Below, in pieces: positions 15,921 to 24,288 of a DNA stretch of 42,407 nt. A program made the translations under genes and the position numbers. Position 1 is the first letter of the stretch. Each line of letters starts with the position of its first letter. Source of the stretch: Anaerolineaceae bacterium (lineage in GTDB: Bacteria; Chloroflexota; Anaerolineae; Anaerolineales; Anaerolineaceae); assembly GCA_017417055.1 (NCBI GenBank), contig JAFPZX010000015.1, positions 1 through 42,407 on the forward strand. The letters run 5' to 3'. The notes under the pieces were generated by a model, which made no database searches, was not told the origin of the DNA, and saw only the letters and a list, made by a program, of their open reading frames with translations.

Positions 15921-16832
15921 ATGGAAAAAATATTTCAAGACAATCGATATAAAACGCTGCTGGCAGTAATCTGTTCGGTGGGATGGTCTCTGGCTTATCC
16001 GTTCATCAAATTGGGGTATCAGACTTTTCAAATCGCGTCAGATGATCTGGGCGGGAAGATTTTGTTCGGCGGTTTACGCTTTTTTCTGGCCGGCATATTT
16101 GTCATGCTTTTCTGCGCTTTCCGCAAAATCGGGTTGGAGATCAAGAACAGGAATGACCTGTGGTGGTTGTTCCTGTTGGCGCTGGTGAACACCGCTCTTC
16201 ATTACACTTTTGCCTACATCGGACTGGGTTACAATTCCAGTGCTCGATCCACTATTCTGGATTCACTGGGCGGATTCATTCTGATCTTCCTCTCGGCTAT
16301 GATTTTTCCCGACGATACCATGACCATTCGGAAAATTATCGGATGCTTGTTAGGCCTGGCAGGGATCATTATGATCAATGTTCATCCGGGTGAGGATCTG
16401 TTCACAGATGTTACCTTTCGGGGTGACGGGATGATTTTGCTGAACGCGGCTTTTTCTGCCCTGGGCGGCATTATCACCCGGATCGTTTCCAAAAAGATGA
16501 ACATCATGATGGCAACCGGACAGAGCATGATGATTGGCGGCGCTATGATGATAACCACCGCACTGGTTATCGGACCATCCCGTCCGTGGGTCATCACGAT
16601 ACAGGGACTGCTGATCCTCCTTGTTCTGATCCTCATTTCCGCGGTCTGTTTTGGGATCTATAATGAACTGCTCGCCTGGCATCCTATCAGCGAGATTGCC
16701 ATATACAATGCGCTGATTCCCGTTCTGGGCGTCATCTTCGCCGCGCTGATCCTGAATGAGGAACTGAAATGGCAGTATTTTCTCTCTGTCCTGATGGTGG
16801 CCGCAGGAATATATCTGGTGAATCGGAAATAG
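15921..16832 (+). CDS. EamA/DMT-family transporter
   Basis: 303 residues from the ATG at 15921, chosen over an open frame from 15888 because AAGGAA at 15911-15916 precedes it. Ten hydrophobic helices form two EamA repeats: the first ends near ILDSLGGFILIFLSAMIFPDD, the second near YNALIPVLGVIFAALILNEELKW, the latter a typical EamA end. Members export or exchange amino acids, metabolites or nucleotide sugars; the substrate is not visible. Its stop TAG overlaps the first bases of an inverted repeat that separates it from the convergent rnhB. Confidence 0.92.
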   Translation: MEKIFQDNRYKTLLAVICSVGWSLAYPFIKLGYQTFQIASDDLGGKILFGGLRFFLAGIFVMLFCAFRKIGLEIKNRNDLWWLFLLALVNTALHYTFAYIGLGYNSSARSTILDSLGGFILIFLSAMIFPDDTMTIRKIIGCLLGLAGIIMINVHPGEDLFTDVTFRGDGMILLNAAFSALGGIITRIVSKKMNIMMATGQSMMIGGAMMITTALVIGPSRPWVITIQGLLILLVLILISAVCFGIYNELLAWHPISEIAIYNALIPVLGVIFAALILNEELKWQYFLSVLMVAAGIYLVNRK

Positions 16833-17017
16833 GTTTCAGGTGTCAGGCTTTAGGTTTTGAGGAATAGGATAGGACTTGGAGTTTGGGACTGAAAGAGTGA
16901 GGAGTTAGGTGTGGCTGGTGACTTGAAAGTAAGGGGTGAGGAGTTAGGAATGAGGAGTGACTAAGGCTGGACACTGACCACTGGCATCTGGTCACTGACA
17001 TCTGACACCTGAAACCT
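16831..17017. repeat. Heptad array closed by a 16-base perfect inverted repeat
   Basis: AGGTTTCAGGTGTCAG (16831-16846) is the exact reverse complement of 17002-17017. Between them run degenerate 7-base units: GAGTGAG, GAGTTAG, GGGTGAG, GAGTTAG, GAATGAG, GAGTGAC, then CTGGACA, CTGACCA, CTGGCAT, CTGGTCA, CTGACAT. The element fills the whole space between the stop codons of the EamA transporter and rnhB and could work as a two-way terminator. Confidence 0.9.
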
Positions 17018-17019
17018 GA

Positions 17020-17748
17020 TTAAAACAGTGTCAATTTGTCGGCAAGGGGACGGAAGCTGCGGCGGTGGATTGGGCAGGGACCATACTGCGCGAGCATTTC
17101 CTGATGGAGTTTGGTCCCATATCCTTTGTGCAGATCAAAGCGATATTGTGGGTAAAGCTCCGCGGCAGTGATGCGCATAAAGCGGTCCCGGGTTACCTTG
17201 GCGAGGACTGAAGCACAGGCAATGGAGAGCGAAAGCATATCACCGTGCTTGATGCCGGTTTGCGGAATGGTCACGTCGTGGAGACGTACATAATCGATCA
17301 GCAGATGGACCGGCTGCGGCTTCAGAGCTTCGATTGCCCGCTTCATGGCATTTTTCGTGGCATTCAGGATGCCGATGCGGTCAATTTCCTCCGCGTCTGC
17401 TTCACCCACAGCCCAGGTTTGTGCTTCTGCTTTGACGACATCAAACATGGCTTCCCGTTCCACCGGCGTCATCAGTTTGCTGTCACGGACGCCTTCCAAC
17501 CGGTTCAGAATGTCCGGGTCCGCAGGCAGAATTACCGCTCCCGCTGTAACCGGTCCGGCCCAGGAACCCCGCCCGGCTTCATCGATCCCTGCAATCAAGA
17601 GGAATCCCTGATGCCATAGGGCAGATTCATAGTCTAAGGTGGGAGAAGGCTTATGACATTCAGAGTTAGGAGCTGGAAGGAAGGAGTGAGGGGTGATGAG
17701 TGAGGAATGAGGAACAACAGATAAATGGTCAGAAATTTTTTGTGTCAT
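17020..17748 (-). CDS. rnhB: Ribonuclease HII with repeat-derived N-terminus
   Basis: 242 residues. It removes RNA from RNA-DNA hybrids and single ribonucleotides from DNA. The metal site is visible: GIDEAGRG (Asp56, Glu57), VRDSKLM, LLIDYVRL, and DLHKGYGTKLH near the end. The family core starts at about residue 36 (PTLDYESALWHQGFLLIAGID). There is no ATG, GTG or TTG in frame between 17748 and that core, so the ATG at 17748 is the only plausible start. The resulting extra 30 residues (including PHSSLITPHSFLP) are translated from a heptad repeat at about 17655-17715. The gene is convergent with the EamA gene and 33 bases downstream of the glycosyltransferase. Confidence 0.93.
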   Translation of the reverse strand: MTQKISDHLSVVPHSSLITPHSFLPAPNSECHKPSPTLDYESALWHQGFLLIAGIDEAGRGSWAGPVTAGAVILPADPDILNRLEGVRDSKLMTPVEREAMFDVVKAEAQTWAVGEADAEEIDRIGILNATKNAMKRAIEALKPQPVHLLIDYVRLHDVTIPQTGIKHGDMLSLSIACASVLAKVTRDRFMRITAAELYPQYRFDLHKGYGTKLHQEMLAQYGPCPIHRRSFRPLADKLTLF

Positions 17749-17790
17749 GAGTTCACTCTCTGATTTCCGATTTCTGATTTCTTATTTGTA
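17650..17790. repeat. Heptad repeats overlapping the rnhB 5' end
   Basis: On the plus strand: GAGTTAG, GAGCTGG, AAGGAAG, GAGTGAG, GGGTGAT, GAGTGAG, GAATGAG inside the rnhB frame, and TGATTTC, CGATTTC, TGATTTC, TTATTTG at about 17759-17787 in front of it. Confidence 0.85.
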
Positions 17791-18510
17791 CAGCCCTTTG
17801 CGGTAATTTTTGCGGATCTGGAGCAATTCGCGGAACATTTTGAGCGAGTCCTGGATCACATTGATCTTGCTGTTGCCGTCATAATACCATTGTACCGGAA
17901 CCTCGACGATCTTATAACCGAATTGTTTGGCGATGAACAAAACTTCGGCGTCAAAAGCCCAGCCGTTGATGCGCTGAACGCTGAAGAGTCTCTGTGCTGC
18001 TTCCGCAGAAAAGCTTTTGAAGCCGCACTGTGTATCATGAATTTGGGGAAGTCCGAGGAGGATACGAACGATCAGGTTGAACACACGGCCGGTGAAATGA
18101 CGGGTAACCGGTTCGTTGTAACGGACAGCTCCTTTTACCTCTCTGGAGCCGATTGCCACATCATAGTCCGAAAGGATCGGCGGGATAAAGTTTCGAACTT
18201 CGCTGATGGGCATAGAAAAGTCTACATCGGCAAACATGCGGTATCGTCCATGCGCTTCCAGCATGCCTCGGCGAACAGCATTTCCCTTCCCGGGGGTTTG
18301 TTCCTTCAGGACAGTCAGCCAGGGATATTTGGCGGCATATTCCTGCCCCAGTTCGTAGGTGCGGTCTTTGCTGCCGTTTTCAACCAGGATCACTTCAATG
18401 GGATCCGGATAGGAGGCAACAAAACTTTCGACCTTTTCCATACATTCGGGAAGGCGCTTTTCTTCGTTGTATGCCGGTAAAATCAGCGAAAATAAAATGC
18501 TCTTTTCCAT
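17782..18510 (-). CDS. Family 2 glycosyltransferase (polyprenyl-phosphate sugar synthase type)
   Basis: 242 residues from the ATG at 18510; an in-frame ATG at 18528 would add six residues, and neither has a clear ribosome binding site. The GT-A fold shows LPAYNEEKRLPE at the start, the metal-binding ADVDFS near 96-101, and CGFKSFSAEAAQRLF plus WAFDAEVLF, the pattern of dolichyl-phosphate beta-glucosyltransferase (ALG5) relatives. It likely moves a sugar from a nucleotide donor to a lipid phosphate carrier, which GT-C enzymes like those at 24289-29524 could use. No C-terminal membrane helices are present. Confidence 0.88.
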   Translation of the reverse strand: MEKSILFSLILPAYNEEKRLPECMEKVESFVASYPDPIEVILVENGSKDRTYELGQEYAAKYPWLTVLKEQTPGKGNAVRRGMLEAHGRYRMFADVDFSMPISEVRNFIPPILSDYDVAIGSREVKGAVRYNEPVTRHFTGRVFNLIVRILLGLPQIHDTQCGFKSFSAEAAQRLFSVQRINGWAFDAEVLFIAKQFGYKIVEVPVQWYYDGNSKINVIQDSLKMFRELLQIRKNYRKGLYK

Positions 18511-18528
18511 ATGCAATAATATTACCAT

Positions 18529-18771
18529 AATTTGGAAAAGAAATGAAAGTTAGAGGAATAAGTAAATGTAAAAAGATTGTTGCTGAGGTATTATTCGCGG
18601 CGAATTCACAGGACAGGCCCAAGGGCTGTCCTACTTGGAACACATATGGGTCAAATCCGTGTATAGCTGTGACGATTCATAGAGTACATAGAGCAGCTCT
18701 AACACTGCCATGTACCGGACCCAGCAGAACTATACGACGTACTTCGTTCTGATAAAATCGGCTGAACTGTG
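18529..18771. other. Gap with a GGACAG hairpin and no gene
   Basis: No gene seen. AGGACAG...CTGTCCT at 18610-18632 is another copy of the small hairpin family. Bases 18660-18750 have an ACATAGAG/TACATAG texture but no clear repeat or RNA gene. Confidence 0.5.
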
Positions 18772-18831
18772 AATAAAAACAGCGGGGAGATTCGCCCGGA
18801 GTCATACGGAACCGGTCAAAACACCCCGCTG
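18772..18831 (-). terminator. Terminator for the solute-binding lipoprotein gene
   Basis: On the minus strand CAGCGGGG (18831-18824) pairs with CCCCGCTG (18787-18780), followed by TTTTTATTC. It lies just after the stop at 18851. Confidence 0.8.
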
Positions 18832-18850
18832 ATACAAAACAGCTTGATTT

Positions 18851-20488
18851 CTATTTGTAATAAATCTTAGCGAGATCGATCACGAACAGAGGGTAGAAGA
18901 TGTAGCCGTCCAGTTTTTTGCTGATGACCGTCAAGTCATTCGGGTCCATCAGGTAAACGTTAGCCGCGTCATCGGAGAGGATTTTTTCCGCCTGTTTGTA
19001 AAGTGCGGTCTGTTCTTCTTCGTTTGTTGCAGCAAAGGCTTCTTTCAGCACCCGGTCATATTCCGGATCGTTGAAGTTGATCATGTTTTTGCTGTTATCA
19101 GAGATCCAGCGTTCCAGCAGCGCGCGTGCCGTCAGGAAGGAGGCATCAAAACCAACAACGGTTGCTTCAAAATTGCGTCCCTGATAAACGTCGCTCAGCC
19201 AGGTTGCCCATTCAACCAGGTTGATCTTTGCGTCAATGCCGACGTTCTTCAGCTGTTCAGCGATGACCTGAGCGGCATTGACATGCACCGCATAGTTGGA
19301 GGGGGCTGTGATGGTCAGAGAGAATCCGTCCGGATAGCCGGCTTCTGTCAGCAGTTCTTTGGCCTTTTCAGGGTTATACGGGTAAGCATCCGCCAGTTCA
19401 GGCATAAAGTATTTGCCAAAGGACGGATAAATGCTGGACCCAATAGGTGTACCCAATCCGTCGTTGGTGATGAGCATGACGTCTTCCACGTTGACCGCAT
19501 AATTCAGCGCCTGACGGACTTTCAGGTCATTCAGCGGTTCTGCGGCGTTGTTGAGGTAAAGCGCCTGGACCAGATTGGTCGGGGACTCGAGAAGCTCATA
19601 TTCATCGCCGATCTCCTGCACGTCGGAGGCTACACGGTGGACGCTCAGGTCAACGGAGCCGCTGCGCAGCGCCATCACCAGGGCGTCGGTGTTTTCAATG
19701 ATTCTGAAGGTGACTTCATCCAGATAGCCCGGCGTGCCCCAGTAGTCCGCGAATTTTTCCAGGACGATATTTTCCTGGACCGAGCGGGATTTGAACTTGT
19801 ACGGACCGGTTCCGATCGGGAATGTTTCCTGATCCGCGTAGTCGTGAGGAATGATGGCGGTGTTCAGATAGGCCAGGTATTCGATGTTCGGGGCTTTCAG
19901 CTTGATTTCGACTGTGTCGTCATCAATGGCAGTCACTGTGTCAATTTCAGCGTAGGCGGAAAGGAGCGGGACACCGGTTTCCGTACCGCGGCATTTGTCA
20001 AGGGTGTAAATCACATCTTCCGCAGTCAGGTCCGCACCGTTATGGAACTTGACACCCTTGCGGATATGGAAGGTGAATGTGGTGGCGTCATCGGAAATCT
20101 CAAAACTCTCCGCCAGCGCCGGGACAAAATTACCGTCCGGATCGGCTTTGACCAGACCTTCAAAGATGTTGAAGAAGATTTCGCGCTTTCCAGCAGAGGT
20201 GGATGTATGCGGGTCCAGGCTCTGGTCCAGATCCTGGGAAATCGCAATTGTGATGCTCCCGCCTGCTTTGGGTGCAGCAGCGGCTTCCGCTGTGGTTCCG
20301 CTGTCTGCTGCTGTTTCTTCAGAGACTGCGGCTTCTTCACTTTTTTCTTCCACCGCCGGTTCTTCTGCGGGGACAGGGGTTTCAGTCGGCGGTACCGCTG
20401 TCGGTGTTGCCGCCGGTTTGGAACTTCCGCAAGCGCCAAGCATCAGCGCCAGGGAAAGTGTCAGACATATAATGATGATTTTTTTCAT
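18851..20488 (-). CDS. Family 5 ABC solute-binding lipoprotein (peptide/nickel type)
   Basis: 545 residues. The signal ends in the lipobox LGAC with Cys20 as lipid-anchored residue. A Pro/Thr/Glu/Ala-rich linker (about 21-72) follows, common in Chloroflexota lipoproteins. The mature domain is SBP_bac_5: AGGSITIAISQDLDQSLDPHTS, FNIFEGLVKADPDGN, FTFHIRKGVKFHNGADLTAEDV and LNNAAEPLNDLKVRQALNYAVN. It binds oligopeptides or similar ligands for import. No cognate permeases or ATPases are nearby, and a terminator (18772) and its own spacing suggest a single-gene unit, so it is an orphan that may serve a distant transporter. AAGGAT precedes the ATG. Confidence 0.94.
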   Translation of the reverse strand: MKKIIIICLTLSLALMLGACGSSKPAATPTAVPPTETPVPAEEPAVEEKSEEAAVSEETAADSGTTAEAAAAPKAGGSITIAISQDLDQSLDPHTSTSAGKREIFFNIFEGLVKADPDGNFVPALAESFEISDDATTFTFHIRKGVKFHNGADLTAEDVIYTLDKCRGTETGVPLLSAYAEIDTVTAIDDDTVEIKLKAPNIEYLAYLNTAIIPHDYADQETFPIGTGPYKFKSRSVQENIVLEKFADYWGTPGYLDEVTFRIIENTDALVMALRSGSVDLSVHRVASDVQEIGDEYELLESPTNLVQALYLNNAAEPLNDLKVRQALNYAVNVEDVMLITNDGLGTPIGSSIYPSFGKYFMPELADAYPYNPEKAKELLTEAGYPDGFSLTITAPSNYAVHVNAAQVIAEQLKNVGIDAKINLVEWATWLSDVYQGRNFEATVVGFDASFLTARALLERWISDNSKNMINFNDPEYDRVLKEAFAATNEEEQTALYKQAEKILSDDAANVYLMDPNDLTVISKKLDGYIFYPLFVIDLAKIYYK

Positions 20489-20581
20489 TCGTTTCTTGAT
20501 CCTTTCGTTTCTTTTGAAATAATAGAAACCAATGTTTAGTTATAACAAATTTTTACATATTATTTCAATAAATATGACCGG

Positions 20582-21493
20582 TCAATCGTCATTCCGGATA
20601 AGACCCATCTGCCTCAGGAGGGATTCGTTGTCACGCCAGTTTTTCATCACCTTCACCCGCAGCTCGAGGAAAATCTTCCGGCCGGTGAGCTTTTCAATTT
20701 CCCGCCGGGCATCCTGGCCGATTTTTTTGATCATTTCACCATTTTTCCCAATCACAATTCCCTTGTGCGATTCCCGGTCCAGCAGCAGGGTGGCGTTGAT
20801 GTAGGAATTCGACTCTGTCCGGTCTTTGTATTCCTCGATTCGGACAGCAATAGCGTGTGGTATCTCATCGTCCAGGTTCCTCAGCAGGCTCTCACGGATC
20901 AGGTCCACCGCGATTTCCCGCTCATAGAGATCAGTGATCTGTTCCGGGTCATAGTATTCCGGTCCCTCGGGTAAACGTGATTTTAGTTCAGCCAACAGTT
21001 CCGGAATACCGGCACCGGTGCGGCAGGAAACCGTGAGCCGTTTTGCCCCGGGAAGGAGTTTTTTATAGAAATTTTCGTTCTCGGCCAACTGGTTTGGTTT
21101 GACCAGATCGCATTTGTTCAGGACCATGATGACCTTTTCCTCCGGTCCCCCGGCCTTGATCCGCTCTGCGGCAATTTCATCCTCTTTGTTGGGTTTTCCG
21201 GAAACATCCACGATCCATAACACGCAGTCAGCATCGCTGATGGTTGCGATGGCGGCCTCGTTCATCACTTCACCCAGCCTGGATAGCGGTTTATGGATTC
21301 CGGGTGTGTCCATAAAGATCATCTGGCAGTCTTCATCGCTCAAAATGCCCAGCTGTACCCGCTGCGTCGTCTGAGGTCTGGGCGAAACCGCCGCGATTTT
21401 CTGCCCCAGCAGCAAATTGATCAGGCTCGATTTTCCTACATTCGGGCGGCCTGCTACACAGATAAAGCCTGAATGAAACTTATTTTCTTCCAT
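20582..21493 (-). CDS. era: GTPase Era
   Basis: 303 residues, normal for Era. Motifs: GRPNVGKSSL (G1, about 14-23), DTPG (G3, near 61), NKCD (G4, near 126) and SCRTGAG (G5). A C-terminal KH domain contains GIVIGKNGEMIKKIGQDARREIEKL. Era binds the 3' end of 16S rRNA and helps mature the small subunit. GGAGG sits four bases before the ATG. Its first 14 bases overlap the end of the GIY-YIG gene, so the two are probably cotranslated. Confidence 0.97.
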   Translation of the reverse strand: MEENKFHSGFICVAGRPNVGKSSLINLLLGQKIAAVSPRPQTTQRVQLGILSDEDCQMIFMDTPGIHKPLSRLGEVMNEAAIATISDADCVLWIVDVSGKPNKEDEIAAERIKAGGPEEKVIMVLNKCDLVKPNQLAENENFYKKLLPGAKRLTVSCRTGAGIPELLAELKSRLPEGPEYYDPEQITDLYEREIAVDLIRESLLRNLDDEIPHAIAVRIEEYKDRTESNSYINATLLLDRESHKGIVIGKNGEMIKKIGQDARREIEKLTGRKIFLELRVKVMKNWRDNESLLRQMGLIRNDD

Positions 21494-21764
21494 TTTCCTC
21501 CCTGTTGATCAGCGACAGTTTTTGGCTGCGCGTCAAGGATTTGATTTGTAATTCCCGGCGGAGTGCGTCACCTTTTTCCCCGATGAGCTCACTGAATACC
21601 AGTTCGACCGGGCATCGTGAGGCAGTGTATGCGCCGCCCTTCCCTTTATTATGGACGGCGATCCTCCGTTCAAGGTTGTTTGTGATACCTGTATAAAGCG
21701 TACCGTCGCTGCAGCGGACGATATAGCAGTAATAAGGAGCGTTCTCTTCCGATTCTTCCGTAAT
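21480..21764 (-). CDS. GIY-YIG nuclease-superfamily protein without a standard start codon
   Basis: The minus-strand frame from 21764 to 21480 encodes about 94 residues with YYCYIVRCSDGTLYTGITNNLERRIAVHN (the GIY-YIG core with the catalytic Tyr and Arg) and KGGAYTASRCPVELVF, as in the UvrC-like YhbQ family. The frame is clean, yet between the stop of the site-2 protease (21782-21780) and the domain there is no ATG, GTG or TTG. GGAGG at 21770-21766 precedes ATT (21764) and ACG (21761). Options are initiation at ATT or ACG, read-through of the in-frame TAG giving a protease-nuclease fusion, or loss of the start. The end given here assumes ATT. These small proteins are thought to act in DNA repair, but their roles are unclear. 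Confidence 0.8.
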   Translation of the reverse strand: MTEESEENAPYYCYIVRCSDGTLYTGITNNLERRIAVHNKGKGGAYTASRCPVELVFSELIGEKGDALRRELQIKSLTRSQKLSLINREENGRK

Positions 21765-21779
21765 TCCTCCGTCAGGATT

Positions 21780-22430
21780 CTATCGCCCCACCAGCAGCCG
21801 GTAAAGCGCAAAACTCAGATTGCCGACAAAATTGTCCATAAAATTTACGCCCAGATAAGGCAGAACGAAGAAGCAAAGCATCAGGATCTTTGTTCCCTGT
21901 GATTGGATCCTGTACCAGGTTTCCCGGAAAGACTCCGGGATAAAATACCCCACAACCTTTTCCCCGTCCAGCGGAGCGAGCGGGATCAGGTTGAAAACCA
22001 TCAGGCTCAGGTTCGTCCAGATGAACTGACTCAGAAAATAAGCCGGTCTCGGCATCCATGAAAGCCCAAAGGGATAAGCATTCGTTCGGATCACACCGGA
22101 CCGCAGCAGCACCGCTCCGATGATTGCCAGCAGGAAATTCGCACAGGGACCCGCAAGCGCAACGAGCATCATTCCGGCCTTGTTTTTGCGGGTAACAGCG
22201 TACGGATTTATCCGCACCGGTTTTGCCCAGCCGAACCCCGCGAAAATCAACAGGAGACAGCCCCACGGATCCAGATGGCGCAGGGGATTGAAGGACAGCC
22301 GTCCATCCAACCGCGGCGTATCATCTCCCAGCCACACAGCGACCTGTGCATGACTGTACTCATGGAACGTAAACGCTATCAGCAGCGTTATTACGCGGGA
22401 AATCAATAAAGCAGGATTCATATTCAGCAT
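21780..22430 (-). CDS. Site-2 protease family (M50) membrane protein
   Basis: 216 residues with about five membrane helices. FTFHEYSHA (about 20-28) is the HExxH zinc motif in a helix, and NLIPLAPLDGEK (near 145-156) is the matching LDG motif that supplies the third ligand. This is the short, PDZ-less type common in Chloroflexota. It would cut substrates within the membrane; the substrate is unknown. The stop TAG is in the same frame as the GIY-YIG gene right behind it, without a normal start codon between. The ATG is about 75 bases after the asparaginase stop, so it may be in the same transcript. Confidence 0.92.
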   Translation of the reverse strand: MLNMNPALLISRVITLLIAFTFHEYSHAQVAVWLGDDTPRLDGRLSFNPLRHLDPWGCLLLIFAGFGWAKPVRINPYAVTRKNKAGMMLVALAGPCANFLLAIIGAVLLRSGVIRTNAYPFGLSWMPRPAYFLSQFIWTNLSLMVFNLIPLAPLDGEKVVGYFIPESFRETWYRIQSQGTKILMLCFFVLPYLGVNFMDNFVGNLSFALYRLLVGR

Positions 22431-22505
22431 GGTGCAATTATAACGGGTATCAGGAATCAGTAGAGAAAAATAAGGAATGGGAATCTGTCACTGTTGTTTT
22501 TACCA

Positions 22506-23495
22506 TCAATAGCTTTCAAAAATGTCGCGGATTGACTGGATATCATTTGTCTTCGTCAATGCCAGCATCAGCAGAATTCTGGCTTTTTGCGGATTCAGTG
22601 TATCCCCGGAGAGGACATTGGAAGGAACCGGACGATGGAGCGTGACAATTCCGTCGTGGATTCGTGAAGTAATGACGATTGGTTTCCCAAATTGTTCAAA
22701 ATTTCGCATTTCCTGTTCCCATTTCAGGCTCATTTCGCCGTTTCCGGCACCGGCAATAATCAAACCGTCTGACTTCATATATTGGAAACGCAGCGTTTCC
22801 GGGTCGGCATCGACATGAAAATAAGAAATAGCTACCTTTGGCAGCTCTGTGAAATCAGACAGGTCAAATTCAGAATCAATAGTGTGTTTTTTCACCGGTG
22901 CGTTATAAAAATAAGGTTTTGTATCCCGAATATAGCCCAGACAGCCAAAATCATCCGAAGAAAACGCATCCACGTGGAACGTACTCCCTTTCTGAACATC
23001 CCGAGCTGAATAGATCGCGTCAGAAAAAACGGCCAACACGCCTTTTCCAACTGCTTTTGGACTGGCAGCCAGCGCAACAGCCTGATAGAGGTTGAAAGGG
23101 CCGTCCGGACTGAGCGCTGTTGCCGGACGCATCGCCCCCGTAATTACCACCGGTTTTTTGGTTTTTACGGTCAGATTCAGGAAAAAGGCGGTTTCTTCCA
23201 GCGTATCAGTACCGTGTGTAATGACAAATCCTGCGATGTCATCCCTTTGCGCAAGCTCATTGATCCGCCGAGTGAGCCGCAGCCAGTCTTCCTGCGTAAT
23301 ATCGTCGCTGTTGACATTGGCAATCTGTTCCCCAATCAGCCATGCCAGATCCTTCAACCCCGGAACGCCAGTGATCAGCGCTTCAATATCCATGCCTCCG
23401 CTGAAATAGCCGGTTGTCATTCCCGGTTCGCCAACACCTGCAATCGTTCCCCCGGTCCCAAGGATCACCACTTTCTGAAGGTCTTTCTTACTCAT
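22506..23495 (-). CDS. L-asparaginase
   Basis: 329 residues of the bacterial asparaginase/glutaminase family. Both catalytic Thr motifs are present: ILGTGGTIAG at about 11-20 and ITHGTDTLEETA at about 92-103. VITGAMRPATALSPDGPFNL and the C-terminal domain also fit. It hydrolyses asparagine to aspartate and ammonia. I see no signal peptide, so it is likely cytosolic (type I-like). Its start overlaps the surE stop by four bases. Aspartate is a substrate of PurA, but the operon places it with surE and glycosyltransferases, so no functional link is obvious. Confidence 0.95.
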   Translation of the reverse strand: MSKKDLQKVVILGTGGTIAGVGEPGMTTGYFSGGMDIEALITGVPGLKDLAWLIGEQIANVNSDDITQEDWLRLTRRINELAQRDDIAGFVITHGTDTLEETAFFLNLTVKTKKPVVITGAMRPATALSPDGPFNLYQAVALAASPKAVGKGVLAVFSDAIYSARDVQKGSTFHVDAFSSDDFGCLGYIRDTKPYFYNAPVKKHTIDSEFDLSDFTELPKVAISYFHVDADPETLRFQYMKSDGLIIAGAGNGEMSLKWEQEMRNFEQFGKPIVITSRIHDGIVTLHRPVPSNVLSGDTLNPQKARILLMLALTKTNDIQSIRDIFESY

Positions 23496-24274
23496 AGAGA
23501 GGCTCCCGTCTCCCAGTCCCAGACAAGCATTTTTCCCAGCACCTCGTAATCAGTCATATCCTGCCGGATTGGGGTGACACTGATATAACCCTCTTTCATA
23601 ACCTTTCCGTCAGTATTCTCTTCATCCGTGTTTTCCGGTGCATCGCTGCCAAACCAGTAATAAGGACGACCGAAGGGATCTTTTTTTCGGATCAGAATGT
23701 CATTGTAGATTCGGGTACCGCTCCTGCTGACACGAATCCCACGAATTTTCTCCAAAGGCAGATTCGGACAATTAACGTTCAGAAAAGTAAATTTCGGAAG
23801 AGTGTGTTTACGAAGATAATCAATAATGCGTGGAAGGGCCCAAATCGCAGGACTGAAATCAATAAGTTCCTGCTTCATGCGTGGGCAATCGATCGAAAAC
23901 GCTGCTGCCGGCAGATTCCAAAAAGTTGCCTCCGCGGCAGCCATCACCGTTCCGGAATATGTGAAATCCTGGCTGAGATTCGGTGTTGGATTGATGCCAG
24001 AAAGCAGCATATCTACAGGTTCTTCCAAAAAACCAAGCCCGGCTAACGCAGAGCAATCGGACGGACTGCCATCCGTAACCCAGGCAGCATCCGCTTCGGG
24101 AAAGTCATAGGGATCGACACGCAGCGGACGCCCAATAGATTTGGAATGTCCGCAAACAGACCAGTTGCGGTCGGGAGCAATGATGGTTACTTTACCAAAA
24201 TTCCGTGCAGCCTTTGCTAAAGCGTGAATTCCCGGTGCCTGGATTCCGTCATCATTTGTGATTACGATGTGCAT
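23492..24274 (-). CDS. surE: 5'/3'-nucleotidase SurE
   Basis: 260 residues. The N-terminal metal site TNDDGIQAPGI is at residues 5-15, DRNWSVCGHSKS (with the conserved Ser) near 35-46, and LSGINPTPNLSQDFTYSGTVMAA provides the second metal-binding Asn. SurE dephosphorylates nucleoside monophosphates and short polyphosphates and is tied to stress survival. AGGAG eight bases upstream supports the ATG at 24274. It is coupled to the asparaginase gene (ATGA) and follows the GT-C gene by 14 bases. Confidence 0.95.
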   Translation of the reverse strand: MHIVITNDDGIQAPGIHALAKAARNFGKVTIIAPDRNWSVCGHSKSIGRPLRVDPYDFPEADAAWVTDGSPSDCSALAGLGFLEEPVDMLLSGINPTPNLSQDFTYSGTVMAAAEATFWNLPAAAFSIDCPRMKQELIDFSPAIWALPRIIDYLRKHTLPKFTFLNVNCPNLPLEKIRGIRVSRSGTRIYNDILIRKKDPFGRPYYWFGSDAPENTDEENTDGKVMKEGYISVTPIRQDMTDYEVLGKMLVWDWETGASL

Positions 24275-24288
24275 ATGGTTTTCTCCTT

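Noticed and set aside
19283-20539. Long plus-strand open frame of 418 codons
   Set aside because: It is antisense to the solute-binding lipoprotein, which has a full domain and lipobox. The frame product is low-complexity Cys/Arg-rich.
21533-21811. Minus-strand open frame with an ATG across the GIY-YIG region
   Set aside because: It is a different frame from the GIY-YIG motifs, and its product has no family features. The motif frame is the real gene.
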